DNA of 64,000 nt from Micromussa lordhowensis (GCA_964020085.1 OZ026596.1:8714739-8778738), one strand, 5' to 3'. Counted from the first letter of the stretch, positions 12,565-22,027 are shown. Numbers and translations are program-made. The notes: a model not told the origin generated them from the letters alone.

Positions 12565-13170
12565 AACGTCGTGACTTTTTAGCGTTAGTTTTTATTCCAA
12601 AATCCAGGAAATACGACAAGAAATAATTAAGAATTTGAACGGACCGGGATGTTCAGGAGAATATCGCCGTCGTATTGGCATGCTCTCAGGTTGAAAGGTA
12701 TTCAAGTACCACGACGAGTGGTGGAATAAACCTAAACCTAAACCTAAACATCGAGCGCGAGAAACATAAGCTCGATCAGATATATGCAAGAAACATAAGA
12801 ACGACTCTAGACAAACGTATAGCTTTCTCGAAGTAAAGCTACGGCGTCTCCGAAGAAAAACGTATAAAGAGGACAAATATGATATCCGTGATAAGAATCT
12901 ACATACTGTACTTGCATGCAGTTTTAATCAAACAGCCGGGACCGGCGTCACACTATATGATGCAAGTAAGCAACATGTTCACGGTAAATTTCATATTTTG
13001 TCCCTCGAAAGCATATTCTTAGAGACATATCTTGCATTAGAGATGAGCCTAAGCAATGTATAAACACATGGCAAATTACAGAGGTGTCAAACTCTGCAAA
13101 GCGACATGCCGATAACAGCGGAAACTATGCACACCAATGACCTCTAAATTTGCTATAGCACAGTCTAACA
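12565..13170. other. Foldback spacer, no gene recognised
   Basis: Apart from the CCTAAA run, no coding sequence or repeat is recognised here. It may be decayed Penelope sequence upstream of the GIY-YIG fragment, but no reverse transcriptase motif is visible. Confidence 0.5.
12728..12749. repeat. Short (CCTAAA)n run
   Basis: About three and a half copies of CCTAAA (TTTAGG on the other strand) lie in the foldback spacer. This differs from the TTAGGG telomere repeat expected for cnidarians and is too short to mean much. Confidence 0.6.
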
Positions 13171-13524
13171 GCTCAGCTCTACTAAAAATTCCTCTTGAAA
13201 ACACAACGTGAAGTGCCCTTCATAAGCACGAGTGAAGCAACAAAAAGGTCGAGAGACCGAACAGAGAACGGCAAATGTACAAATGTCACGAACCGTAGGA
13301 GTCGTGTAGGCTAGTCACCTCATTTTACACTCGCAAAGGAAAATCCCTGAAAGACATTCTTGTCAAAGCTAAGCTATAAAGGCGACACTTTTTAGAGTTT
13401 TTTTAAAAACACTGAGGAAACTGCTTGAACGTAGGGATTGCTGCAGGAGCTGCTGGCTCCGAAGGTGGTAATCGGCTTGCGGCTCGTCTGGTTCGTGAGT
13501 GAGGCACCGCCAACAATGTTATCC

Positions 13525-13623
13525 CTAGCGGATAAAGATGTCTCCGCTTCCCATTTTTGCTCCGCAATTTGGGGAAAAAGCAATTGAAGATTCCAAACCT
13601 CTGCCGCAATTCCGGCAAAACAT
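13525..13623 (-). pseudogene. Zinc-ribbon relic, right arm
   Basis: Mirror copy of the relic at 11680, read on the minus strand, with the same 33-codon length and the same stop. At the lost cysteine position the codon here is TCC (Ser) while the left arm has TTC (Phe). A TGC cysteine codon would be one change from each, so the two arms appear to have lost it separately. Confidence 0.5.
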
Positions 13624-13755
13624 GCTTGATCGATCAGAGATGGCTTCTATTTGCGACCAAAACTGATTTCTTATAACGAAAGCGCAGCAAACAAGGCATT
13701 GACATTCTAGTCCCAGGGTCTTTCAACAATTTTTAGCCCATTAGGTGCCAGGAAT

Positions 13756-14272
13756 AATTTTGTGCACTGGGAAACTTATTTGTGCACTGGGAAATTTATT
13801 TGTGCACTGGGAAATTTATTTGTGCACTGAAACATATTAGTGTACTGGAAACATATCTGTGCACGGGAAAACATATTTGTGCACTGGAAACATAGTTGTG
13901 TACTGAAAAACATATGTGTGCATTGAAAAATATATTTGTGCACTGGAAATATATTTGTGCACTGGGAAACTTATTTGTGAACTAGGAAACTTATTTCTGC
14001 ACTGAAAAATATATTTCTGCACTGAAAAATATATTTGTGCACTGAAAAATATATTTGTGCACTGGGAAACTTATTTGTGAACTAGGAAACTTATTTCTGC
14101 ACTGAAAAATATATTTGTGCACTGAAAAATATATTTGTGCACTGGGAAACTTATTTGTGCACTGGAAAACATATTTGTGCACTGAAAAATATATTTTTAC
14201 ACTGGGAAACTTACTTGTGCACCGAAAAACATATTTGTGCACTGAAAATATATATTTGTGCACTCAAAAACA
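13756..14272. repeat. 20-bp minisatellite in right arm
   Basis: Inverted counterpart of the left-arm minisatellite with the same 20-bp variants. It is longer because a block of several units around 13990-14110 is duplicated. Confidence 0.9.
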
Positions 14273-14346
14273 TGTCCGTAATGTGTTCAGATCAATATAT
14301 ATGCACTGAAATTTTTATTTGTGCATTGCATATATGGGCCACCGTA

Positions 14347-14352
14347 CATTTA
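14347..14352. other. Right target-site duplication (CATTTA)
   Basis: Second copy of the 6-bp target, followed by GGCTTACATACGA, which continues the interrupted array unit exactly as at 15570 in the uninterrupted neighbour. Confidence 0.85.
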
Positions 14353-14659
14353 GGCTTACATACGATTAGAAAGGAAAGACTTCAAGGGTCATTCTCCTCG
14401 ATTCGATTTTAAGGGAAAGTGTTCATCATTTGCCCTTCGCAATCCTATCTGACACTTGTGATAACTTATTAGTGCTCGACCAAGGCTAACATACTTTGAT
14501 TTCGAGATCGATGTACATAATATGATATTTCATCGGAAAGCAAACACTGTTTTGGTAAATTTTCTTTTACGTATTGGAAAAGCAGACGCTCTGTTTCGGT
14601 GAACGTTTTCTGTATATCTGTTAATAAGCAAACAAAAAAAAAATAAAAAAAAAGTTTAG

Positions 14660-14731
14660 TCTCCTAAGGGATTCGAACTCACGACCTTTCGATTGGGAGG
14701 CAATCGCCTACTCCACTGCGCCACAACAGCA
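14660..14731 (-). other. tRNA-like segment with Pol III boxes, copy 3
   Basis: The minus strand reads TGGCGCAGTGG, an exact A box, then GTTCGAATC, an exact B box. Shortly after the tRNA-like end comes a T-run (A-rich 14632-14653 on the plus strand), a strong Pol III stop. A six-pair helix CGATTG/CAATCG with a five-base loop takes the anticodon-arm position, and the acceptor stem is not complementary. It is therefore tRNA-derived and not a decoding tRNA. Confidence 0.72.
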
Positions 14732-14866
14732 TGAGTTATGACACTGAGGAACTTATTATAATGTCTGGGTTGTAAAAGAATGTGCACTGCTTTGCGACTG
14801 TGGTAATAAGAAAACAGTTCAATTTTAAAAGCGCGGTTACAAGATCTGAAAGATCTTCTTGTTTTT

Positions 14867-14930
14867 AACCGCGCGGCCATGGGCCGAGCGCGGTTCATAA
14901 TCTACCCTTGGTTTATTTATTTATTTTTTT
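14867..14930. repeat. Fourth copy of the GC-rich palindromic segment
   Basis: Same AACCGCGCGGCCATGGGCC...GAGCGCGGTT core as at 7969-8150, again directly after CTTGTTTTT of the junction, here with a different tail leading to a T-rich run. The unit at 16026 lacks it. Confidence 0.78.
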
Positions 14931-15844
14931 TTGTCGGTCACCAGACGCAGACCTCCACTCGGCGAACTTTGAATCACGCAATCTGTAATGTTTATTCCCG
15001 AAAGTTGTTGAAACATAAATACACGGAAAATGTCACGGATATTGGAGCATTAATACACGGAAAATGTTACGGATATTGTTTTCTTTAATATATGTAAAAT
15101 GTATTTTCTTTTCGTTTTATCGAAGCGTTGGATTCGAAGATATACTAAAAAATGTATTACGCCAGCTATGGAATGCAGCTTTCACTTTGGCTACGTGAGT
15201 ACGATCGTGCTTATTTTTTTGCAAGTTTATTTCGCCAGAAGCGACAGTCATTAATTTATTTGCAATTTTGCGAGTATTTCGTGTGGGTTTAGGAATGGCC
15301 GTTTCATCGAAGCGAGTAAAGAGATTATTCGAAGGAAAATTAAATTTGCTGAAGTAAACAAGATAGAACTTGCAGCGTTTATGTTCTAAAATTAGCCGTG
15401 GATAGCGGAAACCTCGGATTGTCTGACTTCGCTTGTCCTTTACTTATAGCACAAACAAATTAAAATTTGACTTTTAAGGCAGAAAGCTGTTAATTAATAG
15501 CGTAGCTGTTTATAAGTAGCGCTCTCTATGATTGACCTGAACGTAACACCAGGACACAAGTCGCATTTAGGCTTACATACGAGTAGAAAGGAAAGACTTC
15601 ATCAGTGTTCATCATTTGCCCTTCGCAATCCTATCTGACACTTGTGATAACTTATTAGTGCTCGACCAAGGCTAACATACTTTGATTTTCGAGATCGATG
15701 TACTAATATGATATTTCATCGGAAAGCAAACACTGTTTTGGTAAATTTTCTTTTACGTATTGGAAAAGCAGACGCTCTGTTTCGGTGAACGTTTTCTGTA
15801 TATCTGTTAATAAGCAAACAAAAAAAAAGTTAAAAAAAGTTTAG

Positions 15845-15916
15845 TCTCCTATGGGATTCGAACTCACGACCTTTCGATTGGGAGGCGATCGCCTACTCCA
15901 CTGCGCCACAGCAGCA
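15845..15916 (-). other. tRNA-like segment with Pol III boxes, copy 4
   Basis: Exact A box TGGCGCAGTGG and B box GTTCGAATC on the minus strand, followed by a T-run (A-rich 15820-15838 on the plus strand). It is one unit (about 1185 bp) downstream of copy 3. Confidence 0.72.
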
Positions 15917-16997
15917 TGAGTTATGACACTGAGGAACTTATTATAAAGACTGGGTTGTAAAAGAATGTGCACTGCTTTGCGACTGTGGTAATAAGAAAAC
16001 AGTTCAATTTTAAAAGCGCGGTTACAAGATCTGAAAGATCTTCTTGTTTTTTGTCGGTCACCAGACGCAGACCTCCACTCGGCGAACTTTGAATCACGTA
16101 ATCTGTAATGTTTATTCCCGAAAGTTGTTGAAACATAAATACACGGAAAATGTCACGGATATTGGAGCATTAATACACGGAAAATGTTACGGATATTGCT
16201 TTCTTTAACATATGTAAAATGTATTTTCTTTTCGTTTTATCGAAGCGTTGGATTCGATATACTAAAAAATGTATTACGCCAGCTATGGAATGCAGCTTTC
16301 ACTTTGGCTACGTGAGTACGATCGTGCTTACTTTTTTGCAAGTTCGCCAGAAGCGACAGTCATTAATTTATTTGCAATTTTGCGAGTATTTCGTGTGGGT
16401 TTAGGAATGGCCGTTTCATCGAAGCGAGTAAAGAGATTATTCGAAGGAAAATTAAATTTGCTGAGGTAAACAAGACAGAACTTGCACCGTTTATGTTCTA
16501 AAATTAGCCGTGGATAGCGGAAACCTCGGATTGTCTGGCTTCGCTTGTCCTTTACTTATACTTATAGCACAAACAAATTAGAATTTGACTTTTAAGGGAG
16601 AAAGCTGTTTATTAATAGCGTAGCTGTTTGTAAGTAGCGCTCTGTATGATTGACCTGAACGTAACACCAGGACACAAGTCGCATTTAGGCTTACTGACAT
16701 ACGATTAGAAAGGAAAGATTTCAAGGGTCATTCTCCTCGATTCGATTTTAAGGGAAAGTGTTCATCATTTGCCCTTCGCAATCCTATCTGACACTTGTGA
16801 TAACTTATTAGTGCTCGACCAAGGCTAACATACTTTGATTTCGAGATCGATGTACTTAATATGATATTTCATCGGAAAGCAAACACTGTTTTGGTAAATT
16901 TTCTTTTACGTATTGGAAAAGCAGACGCTCTGTTTCGGTGAACGTTTCTGTATATCTGTTAATAAGCAAACAAAAAAAAAAATAAAAAAAAGTTTAG

Positions 16998-17070
16998 TCA
17001 CCTGTGGGATTCGAACTCACGACCTTTCGATTGGGAGGCAATCGCCTACTCCACTGCGCCACAGCCGCAT
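16998..17070 (-). other. tRNA-like segment with Pol III boxes, copy 5
   Basis: Same boxes as copies 3 and 4. The T arm (GTGAG, TTCGAAT loop, CCCAC) is nearly complete with one mismatch, making this the best preserved copy; the acceptor stem still does not pair. A T-run follows (A-rich 16971-16990 on the plus strand). Confidence 0.72.
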
Positions 17071-17316
17071 GAGTTGTGACACTGAGGAACTTATTATAAC
17101 GGCTGGGTTGTAAAAGAATGTGCACTGCTTTGCGACTGTGGTGCTAAGAAAACAGTTCAATTTTAAAAGCGCGGTTACAAGATCTGAAAGATCTTCTTGT
17201 TTCGCAATGTTTCGCACAGTTTTCAATAATTTTGAAAAGTGCTATAGATATTTTTTCGCAAAAGAACTTCCCAAAAGACATTTTTAATTCCAAAATTTGT
17301 TATAGATACGATTAAT

Positions 17317-17321
<5 letters not shown>

Positions 17322-17376
<55 letters not shown>

Positions 17377-17453
17377 ATCTCGCGCTTCGCGCTCGTCCGA
17401 TTTTGAAATCACTCGCGCGATAACTCCCTGAATTGTACTCCACTCGGCCCAAT
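17322..17453. repeat. Palindromic MITE-like element
   Basis: ATTGGACCGAGTGGAGTAC on the left pairs with the complementary right end ending CGGCCCAAT, leaving a short central GC-rich loop. Non-autonomous and non-coding. Confidence 0.75.
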
Positions 17454-18594
17454 AGCGACGCGCACTAATGGCGTCACGAAAATTTAACCCCTAGTGTGAC
17501 TCAGACAAACAAACCATTCCATGCGCTACTTCTTTGAGAGTGACGTATGAAACAACGGCGCTCGTAAGCTCTTCAGCGCGATACACAGCGATCAATTTAG
17601 CAATTCGATGGCCTCTCTAGGTAAAAATGTTGGAGAAAACCCACGACATGTGTCTTGGAATAATGAAATTACAGAGTTTGAAGAAGGGCGGCAAAATATG
17701 ATGGGCTTCTCATGTATGAAGGCTGTTTACGAATACACTCGTTACCTCCACAGCAGAAGAATATTTAGGTGTATCACTCACAAAAAATCTAGCAAGCCAG
17801 CAAACAAATACCACAAAGAAATGACGTAGATCCGATTAACGTAAGTGGCCCGCTCTGTCTTCGCCTATAAAAACAGTTTTAGCCCGCGCTATTTATATTA
17901 CACTATCGCGCCAACATAACTACGAACTACGATCTGAGATATTTGCAGTTGAGGTCTGCTCACAGTCACAGATTTGTTTATGTGATTGGATAAATATGGC
18001 TCTGTTAAAAATCTAGGTCCTCCAAATGCCACAGTACACTAATTCTGCTATGAATTTAGAATTGTCTCAGGGATATTAAATAATTATGTCCTCCTGTTCT
18101 ATCGTAGGCTGTCAAGTTTGGGAATTTCTGGCAATAAGTCAGCTGATAAGTCTTCTCTTCTTCCTGAAGGTTTTCGGATCTGTCCGACTGTCACTGCGGC
18201 TTTGTACGATCCTCGTGCAATTTGTGGCATTTGGGCTCTTTTCTGAACACCTTGAATCCGTTTTCCATTACCCAAGGCAGCAGTGTTTGTTTTCTAACAT
18301 AATCTAAGCTAATCAAAAACCTAGACCACCAATCTTTCTCTTTTTTGCCCGATTGTCTGGTCTAGAAGACAACGCACTCATACAAAACCTTCTATCGGAC
18401 TGTAATTCTTGTCTGAGTCATGCGGGGGTCTCTGGTGATTTAATCTATTTTATTACTATTACTTAACAAACTAGAAGTCGATCAATCTGGGGTAAGTGAA
18501 CTCCTCAAGATAACAAACAGAAGAAGAGATTAGTTTTGTGGAAAAGTTCCCACGAGAAACTTTTCCAACTTACACGACATATGATAATTTATTA
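17454..18594. other. Non-genic stretch
   Basis: No gene supported. A 73-codon frame at 17608-17829 starts with ATG but has no recognisable domain or splice context. The frame at 18086-18307 is hydrophobic by chance. Confidence 0.5.
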
Positions 18595-18847
18595 CTGCGC
18601 CTTTCAATAACATGCGGACTCTAACCGACAAATGCGTTGTTCGCTACCACCAATCAAATGTTTGGCGGCTCCTCCCATGCAGCTTCTGACTATGTTGTCT
18701 GAACTGTGCTCAACGATCCGATTGCCCTCGGCAGAAGTCGGAAGCTGGGAGGATCGGAGCCGCCGAACATTTGATTGACGGTAGCGAAAAACGCATTTAT
18801 CGGTTGAGCTTTGAATTTTAGAGTCCGCATGTTATTGAAAGGCGCAG
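18595..18847. repeat. Inverted-repeat MITE-like element
   Basis: Ends CTGCGCCTTTCAATAACATG and the reverse complement CATGTTATTGAAAGGCGCAG. Inner parts also pair (around GGCGGCTCC and GGAGCCGCC). No coding content. Confidence 0.8.
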
Positions 18848-19416
18848 AACGTTATAGGAACGTATACTCAAATCAACTGCACTTCCTGGCACGTGTACGT
18901 TGCTTGGTAACAATGTGGTCTTACTGAAAACAACACAGATCACGTTTTACAGCTTAGCAAGTGACAAAATTACTTTTAAATGAATTGCAGGGAGCAACTC
19001 CTTCAATAGAATAAAATCGCTCGCGGGATGCCAATCAACTAAAATTTGGGAATATAAGAATGAACGCAAATCACCCCAAATTTGGGATTATAAACGCAGG
19101 TGTGAAATATATAGAATTGTATGCCGACACATTGGATTTTAAGCGCGCAAGATCTGTCTTGAAGATCGCATTATTTGAATTCGAAAGCCTTAAGCATTTT
19201 AAAGTGCACTCCAGGTTGACTTTCATGAATTTAAAAAATGCTAGGCTAGGTTTGAATGCGAAATGCGAAAAGGTCGTGTTCACATTGATTGTTTTCGATC
19301 GCTCGATATGCGATAAACAAAATATAGTTCAAGTTGCGATCAGTTGTTGCTTCTACGCAAGTGAATACATGAAATTTCATATATTTGAACTGCAGAGAAT
19401 AATACGAAGATATAAT

Positions 19417-19586
19417 TGATCATCGCAGTTATGCACACAACTTCACCAGTTGTGAAATTAAAGCCTGAAAAAATTCAGGCCTGAACGGAATTCGTCGGTC
19501 ATGGGTTCGAATCCCGTTCAGGCCTGAATTGTTTTCAGGTTTTAATTTCACAACTGCTCAAGTTGTGTGCATAACTGCGATGATCA
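19417..19586. repeat. Foldback SINE-like element
   Basis: TGATCATCGCAGTTATGCAC on the left is answered by GTGCATAACTGCGATGATCA on the right. The centre holds a B-box-like GGGTTCGAATCCCG. The right half matches the tail of the tRNA-headed SINE at about 48652-48818, and the flank 19362-19416 matches the leader of that SINE, so both are forms of one family. Confidence 0.75.
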
Positions 19587-19662
19587 ATCATATCTTAGTT
19601 GTTGCTTTTATTTATGTACTTAAAAATATAATGAAGAAATATGTAAAATTGAGAAAACATAC

Positions 19663-19790
19663 CTTTAAAAACATCCACAAGTTTGTCTAGTCCCTGACGG
19701 ACTAGCCAGTCTTCAACAAACGCCTCGTCTTTGCTGATGAATTCCTCAATGGCACTTTCGCAAACACGTGTGTCAAACGCTCGGGCATCC
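19663..19790 (-). CDS. Orphan exon resembling the PDE5/6/11 N-terminal helix
   Basis: A minus-strand open segment ends at a strong splice donor AAAG|GTATGT (exon end 19663). A possible acceptor precedes GATGCCCGAGCG after a pyrimidine-rich stretch, near 19790; the frame stays open further upstream. The residues include AIEEFISKDEAFVEDWLVRQ followed by a D-K-L-V-D helix. This pattern (acidic helix, short loop, aromatic-x-[ED]-[DWY]-[WYL]-[LV]-[VM]-R-[KQ]-G) resembles what I recall of the start of cyclic-nucleotide phosphodiesterases 11 and 5. No partner exon (GAF or catalytic domain) is seen in the window. The gene would continue leftward beyond position 1, or this is a stranded exon. Start of the exon is uncertain. 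Confidence 0.42.
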
Positions 19791-19858
19791 TCGGAGACCC
19801 AGGGGCAGTTAGTTGGGGCGGGAGGAAATAAATCGAGCAAGAAAATAAAGCGACGAAG

Positions 19859-19904
19859 GTTTACAAGTAAGGCGGGAAAAGCTTTTCCCGCCTTACTTGT
19901 AAAC
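19859..19904. repeat. Perfect 46-bp palindrome
   Basis: GTTTACAAGTAAGGCGGG and its exact reverse complement meet at a central AAGCTT with no loop. With one mismatch the symmetry extends to 19853-19910. Confidence 0.9.
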
Positions 19905-20203
19905 TTTCGTTTTCTTGTCCGATTGCGTTTTCAAATTTCTCTTACGTAGCGTGGACAGGGCGTTAGAGCAAGTTTTCTCAACATGAGCGAAGGAGTTGAC
20001 TATCACTCTAGAAAATGACCACGTTGTGTGTAATAGTCTCACCAGCAGATATAAAAGGATTGCAGTCAGAATGCCCTGGGGGAAAGCCCTGTCAGAAAGC
20101 CCTGGGGGACTCAAAGTGACAGGGGTGGTCATCGTACGTTTTATGGGTTAAAATTCGTGCTGAGGTACCTCTTATTAAGGCGTTAAAATCGACAATGACT
20201 TTA

Positions 20204-20365
20204 CCGCGCGGTGGCCTCATGGTTAGAGCGCTCGCCTCCATATCAAGCGGTCCGGGCGCGCGCGCGAGCTGTCCTAGTGTTGTGTTCTTTCACGACACTT
20301 TACTCTCACAGTGCCTCTCCCCACCCTTGGACTAGCATCCCATCAAGGGGGAGTAGAAATACTCC
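20204..20365 (+). repeat. Degenerate tRNA-derived SINE
   Basis: The head GGCCTCATGGTTAGAGCGCTCGCCTCC is tRNA-like (split here as GGCCTCATGG then TTAGAGCGC), the B box is destroyed by a CGCG run, and the body (GTGTTGTGTTCTTTCACGA, then CCCACCCTTGGACTAGC) looks like a SINE body. Not a functional tRNA. Confidence 0.5.
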
Positions 20366-20438
20366 TAGTCGCATCATGCTACAGAAACCGGCTTGGGAAA
20401 CTGGAATCTACTATGAGAAGACTAAGGTTTGAGCATTC

Positions 20439-20626
20439 AATAGGCCATTTCCGATTCCCCTTGTGCCTCTGTTCCAAAACGAGTCTAAGTCCGAAACCAT
20501 TCAAGTGAAAACGAGTTTGATTTGCATGACAATGAACTTGTAGACGGAACTCATTTTCATATGAATGGTTTCGCACTTAGACTCGTTTTGAAACAGAGGC
20601 AAAAGGGACTCGGAAATGGCCTATTT
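20439..20626. repeat. MITE-like element with AATAGGCCATTTCCG ends
   Basis: Terminal inverted repeats AATAGGCCATTTCCG and CGGAAATGGCCTATT; inner arms around ACGAGTCTAAGT also pair. Non-coding. Confidence 0.8.
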
Positions 20627-22004
20627 ACGAAGAGACGAGTAATCGAGCGAATGAATGTACAATAAATATTTTTCCTTCATCAACGAATAATGAGACTGTG
20701 ATAAACTTTTGCATTTTAGTCTCCTCCCGAACAGAAAACTTCGTTATCAAATGATTGCAAGTGAATTAGAGCAAACACTAAAACATCTTTCAGTTTAATT
20801 TAGTTGTCAGTGCAGGAAGTAATTTAGCTGAGAAGCGACAGGCTATTACTGTAGCAGCGAGCCTCGTTTGCCACTGATGTCCAATTTGCTTTCATTGACG
20901 TTATGCAAAACCTTAATTTCTTGAACCATAAGTGCTAAGAAATAGAGGAAGATAAAAAAGTGTATTACATTAAATTTAAGAGGTTTATAACAAGAGGGTG
21001 AAATCCAAGAAAGTTTGAAATACGATCAAAAGTGCAAACAAACGCTGCTATAAAAGTCTAGAATTTCATATATATTTAGGCCTTCCTTGTGTCATAGTTG
21101 ATCCCTAAACTTACTGATTAGAAATAAAAGAAGGTTTTGTCCTTGGCTCTTTTATTATTTCCGTTCGCAGGCTGTTGTAGGTGTCGAAGTGGGCAGGATT
21201 GCGGGGTTTCCAAAGCTGTTATAATATTGCCCGACACCTGCCAGAGAACCCTTTCTTTGCATTGCTGTCAAGCTTTTATTTGAAATCGAAGATGTAAATT
21301 AATCTTAGCCAAACCAGTCTAAGTGACGGTTTCAGCTGAATCAATCTTCTAATTTTCCGAAAAGAGGCTTTTTTTAACCTTTCAGTTAAGTTGGTTGGTT
21401 TTGAAAAGATATCTCTCCCCCAGCTTGAGCCAGTCGAAGCATTCCTGAGTTGATTCTTTAAAAATCGCACGGGAATATTTTACAGGTAAGAATTAACAAT
21501 CATACAAAAGGCTTCTCTACTACACCAATTTGAAAATTTGCCTTAAAGGCCTTGCGCTTTTTGAAATGTCAACTCGTTCGGTTTTATTTACACACCGATC
21601 TTATTATTCCAGTTATTTATCCTATTGTGCGTATATATTCTGCGGAAACACGGAAACAGGACACATTTAATGAGCTGATATGTGAGGATCTTTTGAGGTT
21701 TTTTCCATGTTTTAAATAACCCAGTGGCCTTTGAATCTATTTTCCTAGGAAAAAAATTGTGACGGGTACTTAATTAATATGTTTGTGACATTGATGGTTC
21801 TGTAGAAAGGACAGTTCTGAGAGAGGCTCTTTAATGGCTGCCTTGCCGCAGATTCTAGCCGGCAAAACAACACAGCGAAAAGTTGCGGCGAATTGTTAGT
21901 GGAAGACGGGATACGAGGAAGAAGAAAAACAGACTTAATCCGCGCTCAGATAACTAAAAACGGTTGTAGAAGCAATCGATAGTGGAGTCGAGATCATTTC
22001 GCAG
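20627..22004 (+). promoter_or_regulatory. Upstream region of the GPCR gene with a possible 5'UTR intron
   Basis: No coding sequence seen. A strong donor ACAG|GTAAGAAT lies at 21485/21486, and an acceptor TTTCGCAG ends at 22004, 23 bp before the GPCR start codon. A non-coding first exon ending at 21485 and an intron 21486-22004 are therefore plausible. No convincing TATA box was identified. Confidence 0.4.
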
Positions 22005-22027
22005 CTGCTCGATATTTTTAAGGAGTG

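Larger units (their letters stand above)
11037..14346. mobile_element. Foldback TIR DNA element, 3310 bp
   Basis: The element starts TACGGTGGCCC and ends with its exact reverse complement GGGCCACCGTA. Long inverted arms run 11037-12172 and 13171-14346 around a spacer of about 1 kb. It is flanked by CATTTA on both sides, and paralogous empty sites exist at 15564 and 16682, so insertion is directly demonstrated. The arms differ in length (1136 and 1176 bp), mainly because the 20-bp minisatellite has different copy numbers. No transposase is seen. A 6-bp duplication with TAY-GG-like ends reminds me of IS3EU-type DNA transposons (from memory, not tested). The spacer carries a Penelope fragment, so the element is composite. 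Confidence 0.88.
10375..17200. repeat. Tandem array C, units of about 1.15 kb, split by a foldback element
   Basis: Junction motifs at 10375, 14841, 16026 and 17179 delimit three units. Removing the 3316-bp insertion (foldback plus duplicated target) makes the first unit about 1150 bp; the others are 1185 and 1153 bp. Each unit has, in plus-strand order, a T-rich start, a CACTCGGC block, AT-rich filler, a region ending CACAAGTCGCATTTAGG, an A-run, a minus-strand tRNA-like segment, and the closing palindrome AAGATCTGAAAGATCTT then CTTG. The array stops just after the last junction, at about 17200; beyond that the sequence is unrelated. Non-coding. Confidence 0.88.

Noticed and set aside
12728..12749. 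Telomere-like (CCTAAA)n next to a Penelope fragment, as in telomere-associated Athena elements
   Set aside because: Only about three units, not the cnidarian telomere repeat, and this fragment has the endonuclease that Athena elements lack.
11037..14346. Polinton/Maverick as the identity of the 6-bp-duplicating foldback
   Set aside because: Termini start TACGG rather than AG, the element is only 3.3 kb, and no DNA polymerase, integrase or capsid gene is present.
17608..17829. 73-codon ATG frame as a small gene
   Set aside because: No domain, signal peptide or splice partner; it lies just beyond a MITE and the end of the satellite array.
19060..19419. 119-codon plus-strand frame
   Set aside because: Its 3' part runs through the leader of a SINE family found again at 48652, and there is no domain; chance frame in AT-rich DNA.
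22025..22027. GTG start giving a 909-residue receptor
   Set aside because: Eukaryotic initiation should use the adjacent ATG at 22028.
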